Below are positions 45,294-53,394 of a stretch of DNA of 64,000 nt, one piece after another. Position 1 is the stretch's first letter. Every line of letters begins with the position of its first letter. The stretch lies in contig NZ_LGRA01000022.1 of the NCBI RefSeq assembly GCF_003116095.1, forward strand, positions 321,940-385,939, read 5' to 3'. The notes beneath the pieces were generated by a model, which saw nothing but the letters and a program-made list of their open reading frames with translations, was not told the origin of the DNA and did not search any database. Source of the DNA: Azospirillum sp. TSO35-2 (GTDB lineage Bacteria; Pseudomonadota; Alphaproteobacteria; Azospirillales; Azospirillaceae). Made by a program: the position numbers and the translations under genes.

Positions 45294-46699
45294 GCGCCGA
45301 CGCCCTCGCGCTCCCCGCCTGGGAGATCGCCGCGGCGGTGCGCGGCGGCAGCCTGTCCGCCGCGGCCGTCACCGACGCGGCGCTGGACCGCATCGCGCGG
45401 CTGAACCCGGTGCTGAACGCCTTCACCGACGTCACCGCCGACCGGGCGCGGGCCGAGGCGGCGGATCTGGACGCCCGCATCGCCGCCGGGGCCGATCCCG
45501 GACCGCTCGCCGGGGTGCCGGTGGCGGTCAAGAACCTGCTCGACATCCGCGGGCTGCCGACCCGCGCCGGCTCCCGCATCAACCGGGAGCGTCCGCCGGC
45601 CGCCGCCGACGCGGTGCTGCTGCAACGGCTGACACGGGCCGGCGCCGTGCTGGTCGGTGGGCTCAATATGGGCGAATACGCCTACGACTTCACCGGCGAG
45701 AACGCCCATGACGGCGCCTGCCGCAACCCGCATGATCCGGCGCGGATGACCGGCGGCTCGTCGTCGGGCTGCGGGGCGGCGACGGCGGCGGGGCTGGCGC
45801 CGCTGTCGTTGGGGTCGGACACCAACGGCTCGATCCGGGTGCCGTCCTCGCTCTGCGGCATCTTCGGGCTGAAGCCGACCTACGGGCGGCTGACCCGGTG
45901 TGGCAGCTTCCCCTTCTGCGACAGCCTCGACCATCTCGGCCCCTTCGCCCGCTCGGCGCGCGATCTGGCGCTGGTCTACGACGCGCTGCAAGGCCCGGCG
46001 GAGGGTGACCACGCCTGCGCCGGACGGCCGGTGGAGCCGGTGTCGCCGACACTGGACGCGGCTGGGCTGGAGGGTCTGCGCATCGCCGTCGCCGGCGGCT
46101 ATTTCTCGCGTGGCGGCCAGCCGGAGGCGCACGACGCGGTGGAGCGCGCCGCCCGGGTGCTCGGCACCGATCGGGTGGTCGAGGTGCCGGGGGCGGAATT
46201 GGGCCGGGCGGCGGCCTACATCATCACCAACGCCGAAAGCTCCGCCTTCCATCTGGAACGGTTGCGGACGCGGGCCGATGAATTCGACCCCGACACGCGC
46301 GACCGTTTCCTGGCCGGCGCCCTGCTGCCGGCGGCGTGGTACGTCCAGGCGCAGCGGGTGCGGCGCTGGTACCACGACCAGGTGATGGAGCTGTTCCGCG
46401 AGGTCGACGTGCTGCTCGCCCCGGCCACCCCCTGCACCGCGCCGCTGGTCGGGCAGAAGACGATGGTGCTGGACGGTCGCGAGATGCTGGTGCGCCCGCA
46501 TCTGGGGCTGTTCACCCAGCCGATCTCCTGCATCGGCCTGCCGGTCTGCGCCGTGCCGATGGCGCTGCCGGGCGCGCTTCCCATCGGCATCCAGGTCATC
46601 GCCGCCCCCTGGTGCGAGGACCGCTGCCTGAGGGTCGCCGCCGAACTGGAACGGCTCGGCCTCGCCCGTGCGCCGTTGGCCGAACCCAATGGCGCGTGA
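45290..46699 (+). CDS. atzE: 1-carboxybiuret hydrolase catalytic subunit (AtzE-like amidase)
   Basis: Amidase-signature hydrolase of 469 residues. The Ser-cisSer-Lys triad is present: Lys81 (VAVKNLLD), Ser157 (MTGGSSSGCG) and Ser181 (GSDTNGSIRVP), each seven residues later than in AtzE of strain ADP. It deamidates 1-carboxybiuret, which arises from cyanuric acid or triuret cleavage, to 1,3-dicarboxyurea. Coupled to atzG. Confidence 0.92.
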   Translation: MSADALALPAWEIAAAVRGGSLSAAAVTDAALDRIARLNPVLNAFTDVTADRARAEAADLDARIAAGADPGPLAGVPVAVKNLLDIRGLPTRAGSRINRERPPAAADAVLLQRLTRAGAVLVGGLNMGEYAYDFTGENAHDGACRNPHDPARMTGGSSSGCGAATAAGLAPLSLGSDTNGSIRVPSSLCGIFGLKPTYGRLTRCGSFPFCDSLDHLGPFARSARDLALVYDALQGPAEGDHACAGRPVEPVSPTLDAAGLEGLRIAVAGGYFSRGGQPEAHDAVERAARVLGTDRVVEVPGAELGRAAAYIITNAESSAFHLERLRTRADEFDPDTRDRFLAGALLPAAWYVQAQRVRRWYHDQVMELFREVDVLLAPATPCTAPLVGQKTMVLDGREMLVRPHLGLFTQPISCIGLPVCAVPMALPGALPIGIQVIAAPWCEDRCLRVAAELERLGLARAPLAEPNGA

Positions 46700-46707
46700 A
46701 TTGTAGT

Positions 46708-46717
46708 TTGCATGCAA
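46708..46717. promoter_or_regulatory. TTGCATGCAA box 1 before atzF
   Basis: Perfect palindrome TTGCATGCAA, nine bases after the atzE stop codon and 142 before atzF. It is identical to the box at 44989. Confidence 0.72.
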
Positions 46718-46769
46718 TACTGAAGATCTTGACGTCAACGGCCTGTGGTTTCATGCTTGGGAAGCCAAG

Positions 46770-46779
46770 TTGCATGCAA
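46770..46779. promoter_or_regulatory. TTGCATGCAA box 2 before atzF
   Basis: Second identical palindrome, 62 bases after box 1, about six helical turns. Together they suggest that atzF has its own promoter controlled by the same regulator as the other units. Confidence 0.72.
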
Positions 46780-46858
46780 CCAAGCGCGAGCAGGCCGTCC
46801 CCTCACGCGGGTGGCGCGCTGCCGCCGGCCTCTCCCCGCCCGATCCAGGAGTCCTTCC

Positions 46859-48685
46859 ATGCCCTCGCTCCCCAGCAGCGCCGCCGATGGTTCCGGCACC
46901 GTCCGTCTTGACCTTGCGGCGCTCGGCGATGGCTATCGCGAGGGGACGCTGACACCGGTCGCAGTGGTCCGCACCGTGCTGGAGCGGATCGCGGCGGCCG
47001 GCGAGGACCATGTGTGGATCCACCGTGTGCCGGCCGCCGACCTGCTGGCCCGGGCCGCGGCGCTGGAGGCGTTGGCGCCGGCGGAGCGGGCGGCGCTGCC
47101 GCTCTACGGCGTTCCGTTCGCGGTGAAGGACAACATCGACGTTGCCGGCCTGCCGACCACCGCCGGCTGCCATGAATACACCTACACCGCGACCGATACG
47201 GCGACGGTGGTGCAACGCCTGCTCGACGCCGGGGCGGTCCTGGTCGGCAAGACCAACCTCGACCAGTTCGCGACCGGGCTGGTCGGCGTCCGCTCCCCCT
47301 ACGGCGTCCCGCGCAACCCGATCGACCCGCTGTGCGTCCCCGGCGGTTCCAGCTCCGGGTCGGCGGTGGCGGTTTCGTCGGGGCTGGTCGCTTTCGCGCT
47401 GGGCACCGACACCGCCGGATCCGGCCGGGTGCCGGCGGCCTTCACCAACATCGTCGGGCTGAAGCCGACCAAGGGGCTGGTCAGCGCCGCCGGGGTGGTG
47501 CCTGCCTGCCGCTCGCTGGATTGCGTGTCGGTCTTCGCCCTGACGGTGGAGGACGCGATGGACGTGCTGGCGGTGATCGCCGCGCCCGACCCGCTGGACG
47601 CCTACAGCCGCGCCGCGCCGCCGGCCCCGGCCGCCCTGCGCGCGCCCTTCCGCTTCGGCGTGCCGGGCGCCGACCAACTGCGCTTCTTCGGCAACGCGGA
47701 GGCCGAGCGCCTCTACCGCGCGGCGCTCGACCGGTTGTCGGCGCTGGGCGGCGTGGCGGTGCCCATCGACTTCGCCCCCTTCGCCGAGGCGGCGGCCCTG
47801 CTCTACAGCGGCCCCTGGGTGGCGGAGCGCACGGTGGCGGTGGGTGATTTCCTGGCGGACTACACCGGTGCCGGGCTTGCGGTGACCCGCGGCATCATCG
47901 AGGGCGGGTACAAGCACGACGCGGTGGGCTGCTTCCGCGCCATGCACCGTCTGGAGGCCTTGCGCCGCGACACCGCGCCGGTGTGGGACGCCATTGACCT
48001 GCTGGCGGTGCCCACCACCGGAACGATCTACACGGTGGCGGAGGTGATGGCCGACCCGATCGCGCTCAACACCAACCTCGGCATCTACACCAACTTCACC
48101 AACCTGCTGGACCTCTGCGGCATCGCCATTCCCAGCGGCTTCCAGGCCGACGGCCGCCCGGCGGGGCTGACGCTGCTCGCTCCCGCCTTCCGCGAAGCCG
48201 CCGTCGCCGCCGTGGCAAGCGCCGCGCACCGGGCGGCGGGGGTGGCGATGGGAGCGACCGGCCTGGCCCTGCCGCCGGCCCGTCCGGTGTCCTACGGCGG
48301 CAAGGGGCTGCTTCCGCTGCTGGTGGTGGGGGCGCATCTGAGCGGCCAACCGTTGAACCCGCAACTGACCGACGCCGGTGGCCGGCTGACCGGGACGGTG
48401 GCGACCGCGCCGCGCTATCGCCTCTACGCCCTGCCGGGAGAACCGGCGCGGCCGGGCCTGCTGCGGGTCGGCGATGGCGGCTGCGCCATCACCGGCGAGC
48501 TGTGGGAGCTGACGCCGGAGGCCTTCGGGCGCTTCGTCGCCCGGCTGCCGCAGCCGCTGTGCATCGGCTCGGTCGAACTGGCCGACGGCCGCAGGGTCAG
48601 CGGCTTCCTGTGCGAGGCGGTCGACACGGTGGACGCCCCGGACATTTCCGATTTTGGCGGCTGGCTGGCCTACCGGGCCAGTTGA
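46859..48685 (+). CDS. atzF: Allophanate hydrolase
   Basis: Converts allophanate to ammonia and carbon dioxide, the last step of biuret and cyanuric acid use. The 608-residue protein has the amidase domain (1-440; Lys90, Ser164, Ser188, one residue before the AtzF numbering) and the C-terminal domain (about 455-600, ending ISDFGGWLAYRAS) that carries out decarboxylation of the dicarbamate intermediate. No biotin or urea carboxylase partner is present, so this is the AtzF kind, not urea amidolyase. ATG 46859 has AGGAG eight bases upstream. Confidence 0.95.
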   Translation: MPSLPSSAADGSGTVRLDLAALGDGYREGTLTPVAVVRTVLERIAAAGEDHVWIHRVPAADLLARAAALEALAPAERAALPLYGVPFAVKDNIDVAGLPTTAGCHEYTYTATDTATVVQRLLDAGAVLVGKTNLDQFATGLVGVRSPYGVPRNPIDPLCVPGGSSSGSAVAVSSGLVAFALGTDTAGSGRVPAAFTNIVGLKPTKGLVSAAGVVPACRSLDCVSVFALTVEDAMDVLAVIAAPDPLDAYSRAAPPAPAALRAPFRFGVPGADQLRFFGNAEAERLYRAALDRLSALGGVAVPIDFAPFAEAAALLYSGPWVAERTVAVGDFLADYTGAGLAVTRGIIEGGYKHDAVGCFRAMHRLEALRRDTAPVWDAIDLLAVPTTGTIYTVAEVMADPIALNTNLGIYTNFTNLLDLCGIAIPSGFQADGRPAGLTLLAPAFREAAVAAVASAAHRAAGVAMGATGLALPPARPVSYGGKGLLPLLVVGAHLSGQPLNPQLTDAGGRLTGTVATAPRYRLYALPGEPARPGLLRVGDGGCAITGELWELTPEAFGRFVARLPQPLCIGSVELADGRRVSGFLCEAVDTVDAPDISDFGGWLAYRAS

Positions 48686-48696
48686 TCCAACCCGGA

Positions 48697-49101
48697 TCAG
48701 CGCAGCGTTTCGAGGGTGGCGGCGTTCGGGCAGAGTTGGCCATGCGCGGCGGCGTCGGTCCCATCGGCCAGCATCCGGCTGCAGGCGCGGGTGCTGCGGC
48801 AATGCATGCAGACCCGCACCAGATCCTGCATCAGGGCCGGTTGCCCGGCTTCGAGCGCGTCGCCGTCGATGCCGTGCAGCGCCAGCGCCGCCGGCAGCAG
48901 GCAGTCCACATGATCGGCGTGGGCGACCGCGTCCAGATCGCCCTCCGTCAGGCCGACGTCGTGGAGCACCGTCCGGCGGTCGAGCGGCTCCAGCGCCTGA
49001 AGCGCCCGCAACGCGCGTTCGACGCGCCAGCGGTCCAGGAACGTTGCGCACCAGCCCTTGCGGGAGAACGCCTCGGGGGAGGTCGGAGAATGCGTCGGCA
49101 T
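48697..49101 (-). CDS. DUF6455-like cysteine-rich protein
   Basis: A 134-residue protein of unknown function. The C-terminal part has VCMHCRSTRACSRML followed by CPNAATLETL, a four-cysteine arrangement (CxxC...C...C) that could hold a metal or cluster; the N-terminal half is helical. Such proteins are common in alphaproteobacteria. A near-perfect FNR/FixK site at 49173-49186 lies 72-85 bases upstream of the start, suggesting oxygen-dependent expression. It converges with atzF, leaving 11 bases. Confidence 0.75.
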   Translation of the reverse strand: MPTHSPTSPEAFSRKGWCATFLDRWRVERALRALQALEPLDRRTVLHDVGLTEGDLDAVAHADHVDCLLPAALALHGIDGDALEAGQPALMQDLVRVCMHCRSTRACSRMLADGTDAAAHGQLCPNAATLETLR

Positions 49102-49172
49102 GGGGAGTCCTCCGGATCCGATCGCTGGATTCGATCGTCCGGCTAATATTCCGCTTAGGACACCATCGTGCC

Positions 49173-49186
49173 TTGATCCAGATCAG
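49173..49186 (-). promoter_or_regulatory. FNR/FixK-type box upstream of the DUF6455 gene
   Basis: TTGATCCAGATCAG matches TTGAT-N4-ATCAA with a single mismatch at the last base. Distance to the ATG at 49101 suits a class-II activator site with a short leader. Confidence 0.6.
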
Positions 49187-49198
49187 GCGAGCGCCCGA

Positions 49199-49855
49199 TC
49201 AGTGGCGGCCCAGCATCTGGCGGCGGGCGAGGGCGCGGTGCAGGGCCAGGCGCTGCGACACCGTCCGCGGCCGGGCGTGGACGCCGGGGGCGAACAGCCC
49301 CTCCAGCCCCTGGCCGAACATCTCCCAGCTGCGCACCGGCCCGGTGTCGATGTGCAGGAAGTGGGAGCGCGGGTACCAGCCGACGCCGCCGCGCCGGAGG
49401 TCGAGCGCGCTGCGGTGCGCGTCGGGCAGGCGGGCCGGGAAGGTGACGTCCAGCGCACGGCCGAGCAGATGCTGGCTGTGTTCCGCCACCCCCAGGCTGC
49501 GGGCGGCCAGCATCGCGTTGGTTTCCGGCGTGCGGAAGGCGGACAGGATGGTGGCCTTGGACTGCCCGACCGCCTCCATGATGTCGGCCAGGAAGTCGAG
49601 CGTCCCGACGTCGATCGGCCCGACCTTGTTGGCGCGGTGGTCGCGTAGCAGCTTGGCCAGATCGGCCAGCGCGTCGGGAAGCGGGCCGTCCGCGTCGCGG
49701 TAGGGGCCGTCGAAGCTCTCGCCGGTGTGCTCGTTCCGCAGCGACAGGCGCCGCGGGGCCGACGGCAGCGCCATGGCCGTGTCGGACAGCACCACCAGGG
49801 CGCCGCAGCCGATCAGAAGATGACGACGCTTCAAGGAGAGGGGGGAGTGGGACAT
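49199..49855 (-). CDS. DUF882/YcbK-like peptidase-fold protein, Tat-exported
   Basis: A 218-residue exported protein of the DUF882 (peptidase M15-like) family, probably a cell-wall D,D- or L,D-carboxypeptidase relative. The signal is SLKRRHLLIGCGALVVLSDT with an arginine pair. Zinc-site residues of the fold are visible: SAFRTPETNAML, then HLLGRALDV (His and Asp) and a final HFLHIDTGPVRSW (His). ATG 49855 is used; a longer frame adds 13 residues. Confidence 0.85.
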   Translation of the reverse strand: MSHSPLSLKRRHLLIGCGALVVLSDTAMALPSAPRRLSLRNEHTGESFDGPYRDADGPLPDALADLAKLLRDHRANKVGPIDVGTLDFLADIMEAVGQSKATILSAFRTPETNAMLAARSLGVAEHSQHLLGRALDVTFPARLPDAHRSALDLRRGGVGWYPRSHFLHIDTGPVRSWEMFGQGLEGLFAPGVHARPRTVSQRLALHRALARRQMLGRH

Positions 49856-49960
49856 GTTGCCGCTATTTCTTCCGCCGGAGCGCCGGAACGTCAACAGAAT
49901 AGAGTCCGAATCGCCGCCGCCGGCCCGCCCATCCGCCGCAGGGCTGCCCTGTCCCTCCGG

Positions 49961-51862
49961 TCATACCGGGTCCGCCGCCTCTTCGGCGGGCTCCGCCGGG
50001 GCCACCAGCCCGAGCGCCTCCAGCTCCGACAGGGCGCCGGCCATGCTGGTGGCGACCCGCTCGGCGTTGGTTTCGGCGGTCGCACGCTCCGGAACCTCGG
50101 CCTGCGGATGGGCGCTCCACAGGCACAGCAGGATCGGCACCTTGGGGCCGAAATGCAGGCGCAGCCGGCGGACAAGCCGGCGGGTGTGGCCGAGCGCCGA
50201 CGGGTTGAGGCAGGACAGCGCCACGGCGTCGATCCCGCTGGTGCCGAGGCTGGCGATGACGCGGCCCGACACCGCCTCGCACGGCACCACGTCGGCCTTG
50301 ACGCCGCGCCCGCCCAGCAGATAGCCGAGCAGCCCGGCCGCCGCCTCGTCCAGATTGTTGCGGACGCCGACGCACAGGACGCGCCGCGCGTCCGCCGCCG
50401 GGACGACCTCCGCCAGCTCGTCGAGCAGGACGGCCATCCCATCCGCCACGGCCTGCCGCCCGTCGGGGTTCAGCGCCCCGCGCTGCCGGTCCTGCTCGGC
50501 GAGCGACAGCGCCGGGAGCAGCAGGCCGTCGGCCAGCTCGGTCGGGTTGCTGCGGCCGAGGCGCTCTTCCGCGATTTCGGTCGCCTCGGTGGGATCGCGG
50601 GCGAGCAGGCGCTGGTAGATCTTGGCCTCATCGGGCAGGACCGGACGGTCGCCCAGCATCACCTCCAGGAAATGCAGCTGCGGCACATGCCGGCCCAGCA
50701 CCACGAGGCAGACGGTCAACGGTGTCGCCAGCAGCAGGCCGACCGGCCCCCACAGCGTCGTCCACACCACCGCCGCCACGATGATGGCGAGCGAGGACAG
50801 CCCGGTCGCCGACCCGTAGAGCCACGGCTCCACCACATTGTTGGAGAACAGCTCCACCGCGACGAACAGGGCGATGCACAAGAGCGGCAGCGTCCAGCCG
50901 GTGTCGACCGCGAAGGACAGCAGGATCGGGAAGGCCGAGGCGATCACCGGCCCCAGGAACGGGATGAAACGCAGCACCGTGGCCAGCAGGCCCCACAGCA
51001 GCGGGTTCGGCACCCCCAGCAGCCACAGCCCGACGCCGATCGGCAGGCCGTAGGTCACGTTGACGATGACCTGCATCAGCAGATAGCGGCTGACCCGCTC
51101 GCCGGCGTCGTTCAGCGCCTCGGTCGTGCGGCTGAGGTCGCCGGAGCCGGCCAAGCGGATCAACCGGTCGCGCAGATCCTCCCGCTGCAACAGCATGAAG
51201 ATGGTGAAGACCAGCACCATGCCCGCGGTGGCGAACGGCGTCATCGCCGGCCCCAGGATGTTGCGGACGAGGTCGAACACCCCGGTGTCGGACTGGTCGA
51301 TGCGAACCGGCACCGGCTCGCGCGCGGCCGGCGGCGGGGAGGAGCGGGGGACCGGTCCGACGCCGGACGGGGAGGGCGGCGACGCCGGTGCCGCGGCCTT
51401 GTCGCCGCCGGTGGCCCGCTCCAGCTCCTGTTGCAGGTCGCGGAAGGCGTCGGTCGCCTGCTTCAGCGCGCCGCGCTCCCCGGCCGAACTGGTGGCCGTG
51501 CGCAGGGATTCGATCTTGGCGTGGATGTTGCGCTGATAGGTCGGCAGGTTGTCGGCCAAGTCGCCGAGTTGGCTGCCGACCACGGCGCCGAAGCCGAAGA
51601 TGCCCAGGAACAGGAGCGCCACCACCGCCAGCACCGACGGCACCCGGCCCAGGCGCCAGCGCTGCAGCCGGCTGACGATCGGGGCGAGCACGAAGCTGAG
51701 CAGCACCGCCAGCGCGATGGGCATCAGGATGTCGGCACCCAGATACAGCGTGGCGACGATCAGGGTGATGATCAGCAGGATCGTCTGGGTCGAGGCGGGG
51801 GGCGCCGCCCGCGAAACCGCGATGGGACGGGCCTGAAGCCGGCGGGCGGTGTCCTCGGCCAT
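49961..51862 (-). CDS. AI-2E/PerM-family transporter with extra C-terminal domain
   Basis: Membrane protein of 633 residues. The N-terminal 410 residues form an AI-2E-family (PerM-like) permease with about eight helices and the block LLWGLLATVLRFIPFLGPVI; a charged, Pro-rich loop (about 150-185) interrupts it. Residues from about 425 form a soluble domain: a helical cap followed by a Rossmann-like part (RRVLCVGVRNNLDEAAAGLL and later GIDAVALSCLN), similar in layout to a cobalamin-binding module but without the His of DxHxxG. It may sense a ligand or be degenerate. Cargo unknown. Single gene with a 460-base upstream gap. Confidence 0.85.
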   Translation of the reverse strand: MAEDTARRLQARPIAVSRAAPPASTQTILLIITLIVATLYLGADILMPIALAVLLSFVLAPIVSRLQRWRLGRVPSVLAVVALLFLGIFGFGAVVGSQLGDLADNLPTYQRNIHAKIESLRTATSSAGERGALKQATDAFRDLQQELERATGGDKAAAPASPPSPSGVGPVPRSSPPPAAREPVPVRIDQSDTGVFDLVRNILGPAMTPFATAGMVLVFTIFMLLQREDLRDRLIRLAGSGDLSRTTEALNDAGERVSRYLLMQVIVNVTYGLPIGVGLWLLGVPNPLLWGLLATVLRFIPFLGPVIASAFPILLSFAVDTGWTLPLLCIALFVAVELFSNNVVEPWLYGSATGLSSLAIIVAAVVWTTLWGPVGLLLATPLTVCLVVLGRHVPQLHFLEVMLGDRPVLPDEAKIYQRLLARDPTEATEIAEERLGRSNPTELADGLLLPALSLAEQDRQRGALNPDGRQAVADGMAVLLDELAEVVPAADARRVLCVGVRNNLDEAAAGLLGYLLGGRGVKADVVPCEAVSGRVIASLGTSGIDAVALSCLNPSALGHTRRLVRRLRLHFGPKVPILLCLWSAHPQAEVPERATAETNAERVATSMAGALSELEALGLVAPAEPAEEAADPV

Positions 51863-52323
51863 GGTCGGGCGGACCTTCCGGTGTGGGAATGCCGACTATG
51901 AACACCGGCACCGGAGGCCCGTTCCCTGCCATGGTGCTTCGCGACCGAACCGGTTGCGAACGAGAGTCCCCACACCCGCGCGCGGGGGGATGGTTCATCC
52001 CGACAACGCACAAGAAACACATAACCAAGGTTATGGAAACTGATTTGGCGATCCCGGGCTATGCGACATCGCATGTCAACCGGCGCCCCGTCGTGCCGCG
52101 GCGCCATCCCAGGATTTTGGCGACGAAGCGGCCCACCTCGTCCTTCAGGATGGTCGCCAATCTCGGTGATGGAGGACGCCAGTTCCTCGACGGCGGCCAC
52201 CGCGCATGGCAGGCCGCGAGTTCTGGCGCTGAGCCAAGTGGGATCAGCGCCAGAACCAGGAAAGGTCAAAGACAGGCGAACGGAACCGGTACCGGATGTG
52301 CCCCAGCCCGGTTCCCGCTGCGG
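51863..52323. other. Non-coding gap upstream of the AI-2E gene
   Basis: No credible gene. It holds the inverted repeat ATAACC-AA-GGTTAT at 52021-52034 in a local A/T-rich stretch, a possible promoter or operator for the AI-2E gene, and the hairpin at 52220-52256 behind the mitofilin-like gene. Confidence 0.55.
52220..52256 (-). terminator. Hairpin after the mitofilin-like gene
   Basis: GTTCTGGCGCTGA at 52220-52232 pairs perfectly with TCAGCGCCAGAAC at 52244-52256 around an 11-base loop, 67 bases beyond the stop of the minus-strand gene at 52324. No T-run follows. Confidence 0.55.
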
Positions 52324-53394
52324 TCAGCGCGCCGACGCCGACAGCGTCTTGGCGATGCGGCCTTCGAGCAGCTCGACCGCCTGTTCGGCGTCCAGCCGGG
52401 CCCGCGCCTCGGCCAGCCACGGTGCGGCGGGTGCGGCAAGCGTCGGATCCAGCTTCGACAGATGGTCGATCGCACCCGGCAGGTCGCCCCCTTCGAGCAA
52501 CAGGCCGGCCTGCGCGAGCAGCGCCGCCGTCTGGTCTTCCGGACCGGCTTCCGCCCCCGGGATGCGCAGAACGCCGGCCACGCCGTTCACCCAGCTCCAC
52601 ACGGTGTCGCTGATGCCGGCCTGGTTGGTGCCGAGTTCGATGCGCAGCACCTCCGGCACCATCAGGGCGTAGCGCGCCAACAGCTCGGCGCGGGTCGCAA
52701 TGCCGCCGTCGGCCTTGCCGGCCAGACGATCAACCGCCTTTGCCGTGTCCGGGTCCGCGAAACCGGAGAGACGGAACAGAGCCAGTTCGGTGGAGAAGGG
52801 AGTCGACCGCCCCAGCGCCGCCCGAAGCTGTCGGGCGGCGATGACGCCCGACACGCGGCTGGCGCCCGCCAGATCGGCGATGCGGCCGTCGGTGGTGGTG
52901 ACGGCCTTCTCAAGCGACGTCACGCGCTCCACCAGGGATTTCCCGCTCGCGCTGAGGCCAACGCTTGCCTCCAGCGAGGCGACCCGCGTTTGAAGCGCGG
53001 TCGGCGGCAGCAGCGCGCGCAGTTCGTCGGTGTACAGCACCGCGCCGCCGATGGTGGCGCCCGCCACCAGGATGGCCAGCGCGACACCCGCCGCCGCCCC
53101 GCCGCCGCCGGACTGGCGAGCAGCCGGCGCCGCGATCGGTGCTGCGATCGGTGCTGCGGCGATTGCCGGGGCGGCCGGAGCCGGCTCGACCGCCGGTTCC
53201 GGAATCGGCGCGGGCGCCGCATCGACCGGGGCTGCCGCATCGGTGACCGGGGGAGCTTCGGCCGCGACCATCGTCGCGGTGTCGCCTTCGCCACGCTGCA
53301 TCCGCTCGATCGCGGCAACCTGATCGAGCTGCGCCCCGGTGTCGTCGGCGCCGGAGATGTTGTCGCTGAGCGGCGGGCGCTTCTTCGTGGTCAT
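52324..53394 (-). CDS. Mitofilin-like (COG4223-type) membrane protein 1
   Basis: A 356-residue protein: cytoplasmic Ala/Pro-rich tail (1-92), one membrane helix (about 98-120), a coiled coil (about 125-165) and a helical C-terminal domain with AARQLRAALGRSTPFSTELA, resembling the alphaproteobacterial Mic60/mitofilin family. Classical bacterial Mic60 helps shape inner-membrane folds and is encoded beside heme genes; this copy is not. It starts in the stop codon of the ParA gene (ATGA), so the two are translationally coupled, an unusual pairing. A second protein of the same type is at 62930-63799. The family call is from architecture and motif resemblance only. Confidence 0.7.
   Translation of the reverse strand: MTTKKRPPLSDNISGADDTGAQLDQVAAIERMQRGEGDTATMVAAEAPPVTDAAAPVDAAPAPIPEPAVEPAPAAPAIAAAPIAAPIAAPAARQSGGGGAAAGVALAILVAGATIGGAVLYTDELRALLPPTALQTRVASLEASVGLSASGKSLVERVTSLEKAVTTTDGRIADLAGASRVSGVIAARQLRAALGRSTPFSTELALFRLSGFADPDTAKAVDRLAGKADGGIATRAELLARYALMVPEVLRIELGTNQAGISDTVWSWVNGVAGVLRIPGAEAGPEDQTAALLAQAGLLLEGGDLPGAIDHLSKLDPTLAAPAAPWLAEARARLDAEQAVELLEGRIAKTLSASAR

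Noticed and set aside
36761-48685. Complete cyanuric acid pathway (AtzD present).
   Set aside because: No cyanuric acid hydrolase-like gene is found in the window.
48803-48810. TGCATGCA copy.
   Set aside because: It lies within the coding sequence for the CMHC motif of the DUF6455 protein, far from a start, so is taken as chance.
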